From the NCBI RefSeq assembly GCF_024807225.1, contig NZ_JANUCO010000001.1, positions 4,030,001 to 4,094,000 of the forward strand: a stretch of 64,000 nucleotides of DNA, given 5' to 3'. The notes beneath the pieces were generated by a model. It made no database searches. It saw only the letters and a program-made list of their open reading frames with translations, and had not been told where the DNA came from. Positions 61,765 through 64,000 of the stretch are shown in pieces. Made by a program: the position numbers and the translations under genes. Source of the DNA: Chryseobacterium ginsenosidimutans (GTDB lineage Bacteria; Bacteroidota; Bacteroidia; Flavobacteriales; Weeksellaceae). Each line of letters starts with the position of its first letter. Positions within the stretch are counted from its first letter, which is position 1.

Positions 61765-62799
61765 TTAATCCGGATATTGCATCAGATCTTCACCCAATAC
61801 TTCCTTCCTTATCAATGGAAGTTTTAGAAGAAGCTTTTTCATGCCTTCTACATCTTCCTGTTTTGTATTATGTGAGTGGTAATCTTCTATTTTTGAAACT
61901 TTTTCTTCTCCTTCAGAAAAATACTGAGCATAATTTAAGTCTCTGTTATCCGCAGGAATTCTATAAAAATCTCCCATATCCTCTGCCTTTATCATCTCTT
62001 CACGAGTACAAAGTGTTTCATACAGCTTTTCACCGTGTCTGGTTCCGATAATTTTTATCGGAGTGTCTGCTTTAAACATTTCTTTTAGTGCCTGAGCCAG
62101 ATCTCCAATTGTTCCTGCAGGAGCTTTATTTACGAAAAGATCTCCTGAATTACCATGTTCGAATGCAAATAAAACCAACTCTACAGCTTCTTCTAGTGTC
62201 ATCAGAAACCTTGTCATATTAGGATCTGTGATTGTAATTGATTCTTTATTTTTAATTTGTTTTACAAATAATGGAATTACAGAGCCTCTCGAAGCCATTA
62301 CATTTCCGTATCGGGTAAGGCAAACAGTAGTATTTTCAAGATTTCTGGATGCGGCAACGGCAACTTTTTCCATCATCGCTTTGGAAATTCCCATTGCATT
62401 GATAGGATATGCCGCTTTATCTGTACTTAAACAAATTACTTTTTTCACATTATTTCGAGCAGCAGCATCAATTACGTTTTGAGTTCCCTCCACATTTGTT
62501 TTTACAGCCTGCATCGGGAAAAATTCGCAGGAAGGAACTTGTTTTAATGCAGCAGCATGAAAAACATAATCTACTCCTCTCATGGCAGGTTCGATGCTTC
62601 TGTAATCTCTTACATCACCGATATAAAATTTTAATTTATCATTTTTAAACTGATTTCTCATATCGTCTTGTTTTTTCTCATCACGGGAAAAAATACGAAT
62701 CTCTTTAAAATGGTCTGTATCCATAAACTTTCTGAGAACAGCAGTACCGAATGAGCCTGTACCTCCGGTAATGAGAAGAGTTTTATTTTGTATTTCCAT
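61765..62799 (-). CDS. CapE/FnlA-like UDP-GlcNAc 4,6-dehydratase/5-epimerase
   Basis: A 344-residue extended SDR enzyme (start 62799, MEIQNKTLLITGG). The nucleotide-binding motif is TGGTGSFGTAVLRKF; STDKAAYPINAMGISKAMME carries the catalytic M..K in the CapE style rather than Y..K; and TRYGNVMASRGSVIPLF follows. It starts the UDP-L-FucNAc pathway from UDP-GlcNAc, feeding CapF and then CapG. The longer frame to 62820 would overlap the upstream glycosyltransferase and is less likely. PseB and PglF are related, but the CapF/G neighbours make CapE preferable. Confidence 0.9.
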   Translation of the reverse strand: MEIQNKTLLITGGTGSFGTAVLRKFMDTDHFKEIRIFSRDEKKQDDMRNQFKNDKLKFYIGDVRDYRSIEPAMRGVDYVFHAAALKQVPSCEFFPMQAVKTNVEGTQNVIDAAARNNVKKVICLSTDKAAYPINAMGISKAMMEKVAVAASRNLENTTVCLTRYGNVMASRGSVIPLFVKQIKNKESITITDPNMTRFLMTLEEAVELVLFAFEHGNSGDLFVNKAPAGTIGDLAQALKEMFKADTPIKIIGTRHGEKLYETLCTREEMIKAEDMGDFYRIPADNRDLNYAQYFSEGEEKVSKIEDYHSHNTKQEDVEGMKKLLLKLPLIRKEVLGEDLMQYPD

Positions 62800-62807
62800 A
62801 ATTTTTT

Positions 62808-63815
62808 TTAAAATAAGCAAGAAATTAAATTATTAATTTCATTAGTCACTTTTGATTCTGAATTTATTGTATTTTTTTGTAAAGATAAAGATAATGCTTC
62901 AGTTATGGAATTAACATCTAAAGGATCGAATACAAGACTAGGTTTACATACAGCATAAGTATATGGTAAATCTGAACTAATGATTTTGCATCTGTTTTCA
63001 ATAGCTTCTACTAAGCCTAAACCAAAGCTTTCTGTAAGGGACGGGAAAATAAGATATTCTGACTCTGCATATAATTTTTGTAAGCTTTCTCTTTCTACAA
63101 ATCCTATATTTTCAATAGGATATCCCTGGTTTCGCTTAGTATTAATAATATTTAACATTCCTTCTGCTTCATCAGGGATCGTTAAAATAAGTTTTCCTTT
63201 TTTATGCAAGTCATAAAATCGGGAAAATGCTTCCATTAATCTCCCATGATTTTTATGCTGAGAAACATTGCTTATATAAATATATTGATGTTCTTTTTTA
63301 GGTAAAATAGCTTGTGAATCAAACGGAGGATAAAATGGCAATGTTAAAATTGTATTTTCCGAGATTTTATATTTCTGAGAAAGTCTTTCTTTAACCAAAT
63401 CTGTCTGTACTACCCAATAATCTGTATTTTTCTTAAAATTATTTAATATTTGGGTTTTAATATAGTATATTTTCTTTTGCACGAAAGGCATTTCTTTTGG
63501 CAAATCAAGAAAAAGAAGCTGATGAAAGTAAGTGTATACTTTGGCTGAAGTTTTAATATTTGGAGGCAAATTACCAAAGCACAGAATTGTAGAAAATTTG
63601 TTTTTATTTTCTTTATAAAAACTACGTCTCTTCATCAATGAAGCTTGTGAATAAATAACTTTATTAGTCGATTTTATTTTTATGCTTTCATCTTGTATTC
63701 TAAAATCCAAAAGATAAAAAACCTGCTTATCGGTCTTTTCTAATTCGGCAATGAGATAGTCTAGTAAAACTTTGCCACCACTGTTGTTTATATATATTGC
63801 ATCAATAAGAATCAT
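62808..63815 (-). CDS. Glycosyltransferase, GT4 family
   Basis: A 335-residue glycosyltransferase. The N-terminal part starts ILIDAIYINNSGGKVLLDYL, with the usual GGKVLLDYL acceptor-side loop. The C-terminal half has YISNVSQHKNHGRLMEAFSR and the donor signature FPSLTESFGLGLVEAIENRC, where E binds the nucleotide sugar. No membrane segment is seen. It starts within the stop of the preceding gene (ATGA overlap), so it is coupled. The sugar transferred is unknown; it may add the second or third residue of the repeat unit. Confidence 0.87.
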   Translation of the reverse strand: MILIDAIYINNSGGKVLLDYLIAELEKTDKQVFYLLDFRIQDESIKIKSTNKVIYSQASLMKRRSFYKENKNKFSTILCFGNLPPNIKTSAKVYTYFHQLLFLDLPKEMPFVQKKIYYIKTQILNNFKKNTDYWVVQTDLVKERLSQKYKISENTILTLPFYPPFDSQAILPKKEHQYIYISNVSQHKNHGRLMEAFSRFYDLHKKGKLILTIPDEAEGMLNIINTKRNQGYPIENIGFVERESLQKLYAESEYLIFPSLTESFGLGLVEAIENRCKIISSDLPYTYAVCKPSLVFDPLDVNSITEALSLSLQKNTINSESKVTNEINNLISCLF

Positions 63816-64000
63816 TTTGCAGCTAAAATTTTTTGGTACAAATCAATATACTGATTTACAATTATTTCAGGACTGTATTTCTTCACATTTTCTTGTCCTT
63901 TTAAAATTAATTCTTTTCTTATATCATCATCAGATATAATTTTTATTATTGAATTTCTTATTTCCTCTGTATTATAAGGATCTATAAGTAATGCTCCGGT
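63812..64000 (-). CDS. Glycosyltransferase C-terminus (cut by window edge)
   Basis: The last 62 or so codons of a gene running in from the right. The tail reads GALLIDPYNTEEIRNSIIKI, then SDDDIRKELILKGQENVKKY and SPEIIVNQYIDLYQKIL, which is the standard end of a GT4 glycosyltransferase: the G-LL-DP-N block binds the donor. Its TGA overlaps the ATG of the next gene. Identity and length beyond the edge cannot be told. Confidence 0.82.
   Translation of the reverse strand, partial: TGALLIDPYNTEEIRNSIIKIISDDDIRKELILKGQENVKKYSPEIIVNQYIDLYQKILAAK

Noticed and set aside
1..64000. CRISPR array, integrated phage, or classic defence island
   Set aside because: No regular direct-repeat/spacer pattern, no integrase or transposase, and no recognised defence gene set was found. 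The dispersed repeats are inverted and irregularly spaced.

Overview
The window looks like chromosomal DNA of a flavobacterium, most likely Chryseobacterium or a close relative in the Weeksellaceae. This is inferred from AT-rich DNA, a PorX-type regulator and a Por (type IX) secretion sorting domain, a fused lpxC-fabZ gene, SusC/RagA-era outer-membrane barrel proteins, and promoters of the Bacteroidetes form TTTG-N17..23-TAnnTTTG. I saw no rRNA, tRNA, CRISPR array, prophage or transposase gene.

Layout. 1-7.0 kb: an Mrp-type Fe-S carrier ATPase cut by the left edge, a membrane metallophosphatase with a small membrane partner, and a GH92 alpha-mannosidase broken by a frameshift. 7.3-17.4 kb: phytanoyl-CoA-type dioxygenase, dicarboxylate symporter, BON lipoprotein plus BON/SH3 protein, a frameshifted outer-membrane barrel, a CocE/NonD (S15) hydrolase, AlkB, and an Ada-like alkyltransferase. 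17.5-31.9 kb: agmatinase and arginine decarboxylase (agmatine to putrescine), a HAD phosphatase, a tyrosine phosphatase lipoprotein, thiamine diphosphokinase, a TPR protein, cobalamin adenosyltransferase, CmoA with a membrane methyltransferase, DinB, a WYL regulator, a frameshifted ABC exporter, LptB with an unusual C-terminal domain, and an orphan protein. 32-44.2 kb: hemB, a small T9SS-tagged protein, an ABC-2 exporter pair, a PorT-like barrel, sucD (frameshifted), and the lipid A block lpxD-lpxC/fabZ-lpxA with efp and a second LpxD-like enzyme. 44.4-52.6 kb: S41 protease, PorX, exonuclease III, an RlpA-like protein, two secreted structural-looking proteins and rimO. 52.6-64 kb: a one-way surface polysaccharide operon that runs off the right edge.

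The polysaccharide operon reads as a UDP-L-FucNAc module (CapE, CapF, CapG), a Pgl-like amino-sugar module (aminotransferase, acetyltransferase, phosphoglycosyl transferase), a second phosphoglycosyl transferase, RmlC, a WxcM-like cupin, three glycosyltransferases and a secreted beta-helix protein. Together these could build a repeat unit containing L-FucNAc and an N-acetylated 4-amino sugar.

Two patterns cut across the window. First, four genes are broken by one extra base, and all four breaks fall in the same short context, YAGAA(A)CY (Y = C or T). That suggests a systematic error or a sequence-specific process rather than independent gene decay. Second, the gaps hold several families of dispersed inverted repeats and one compact structured element.
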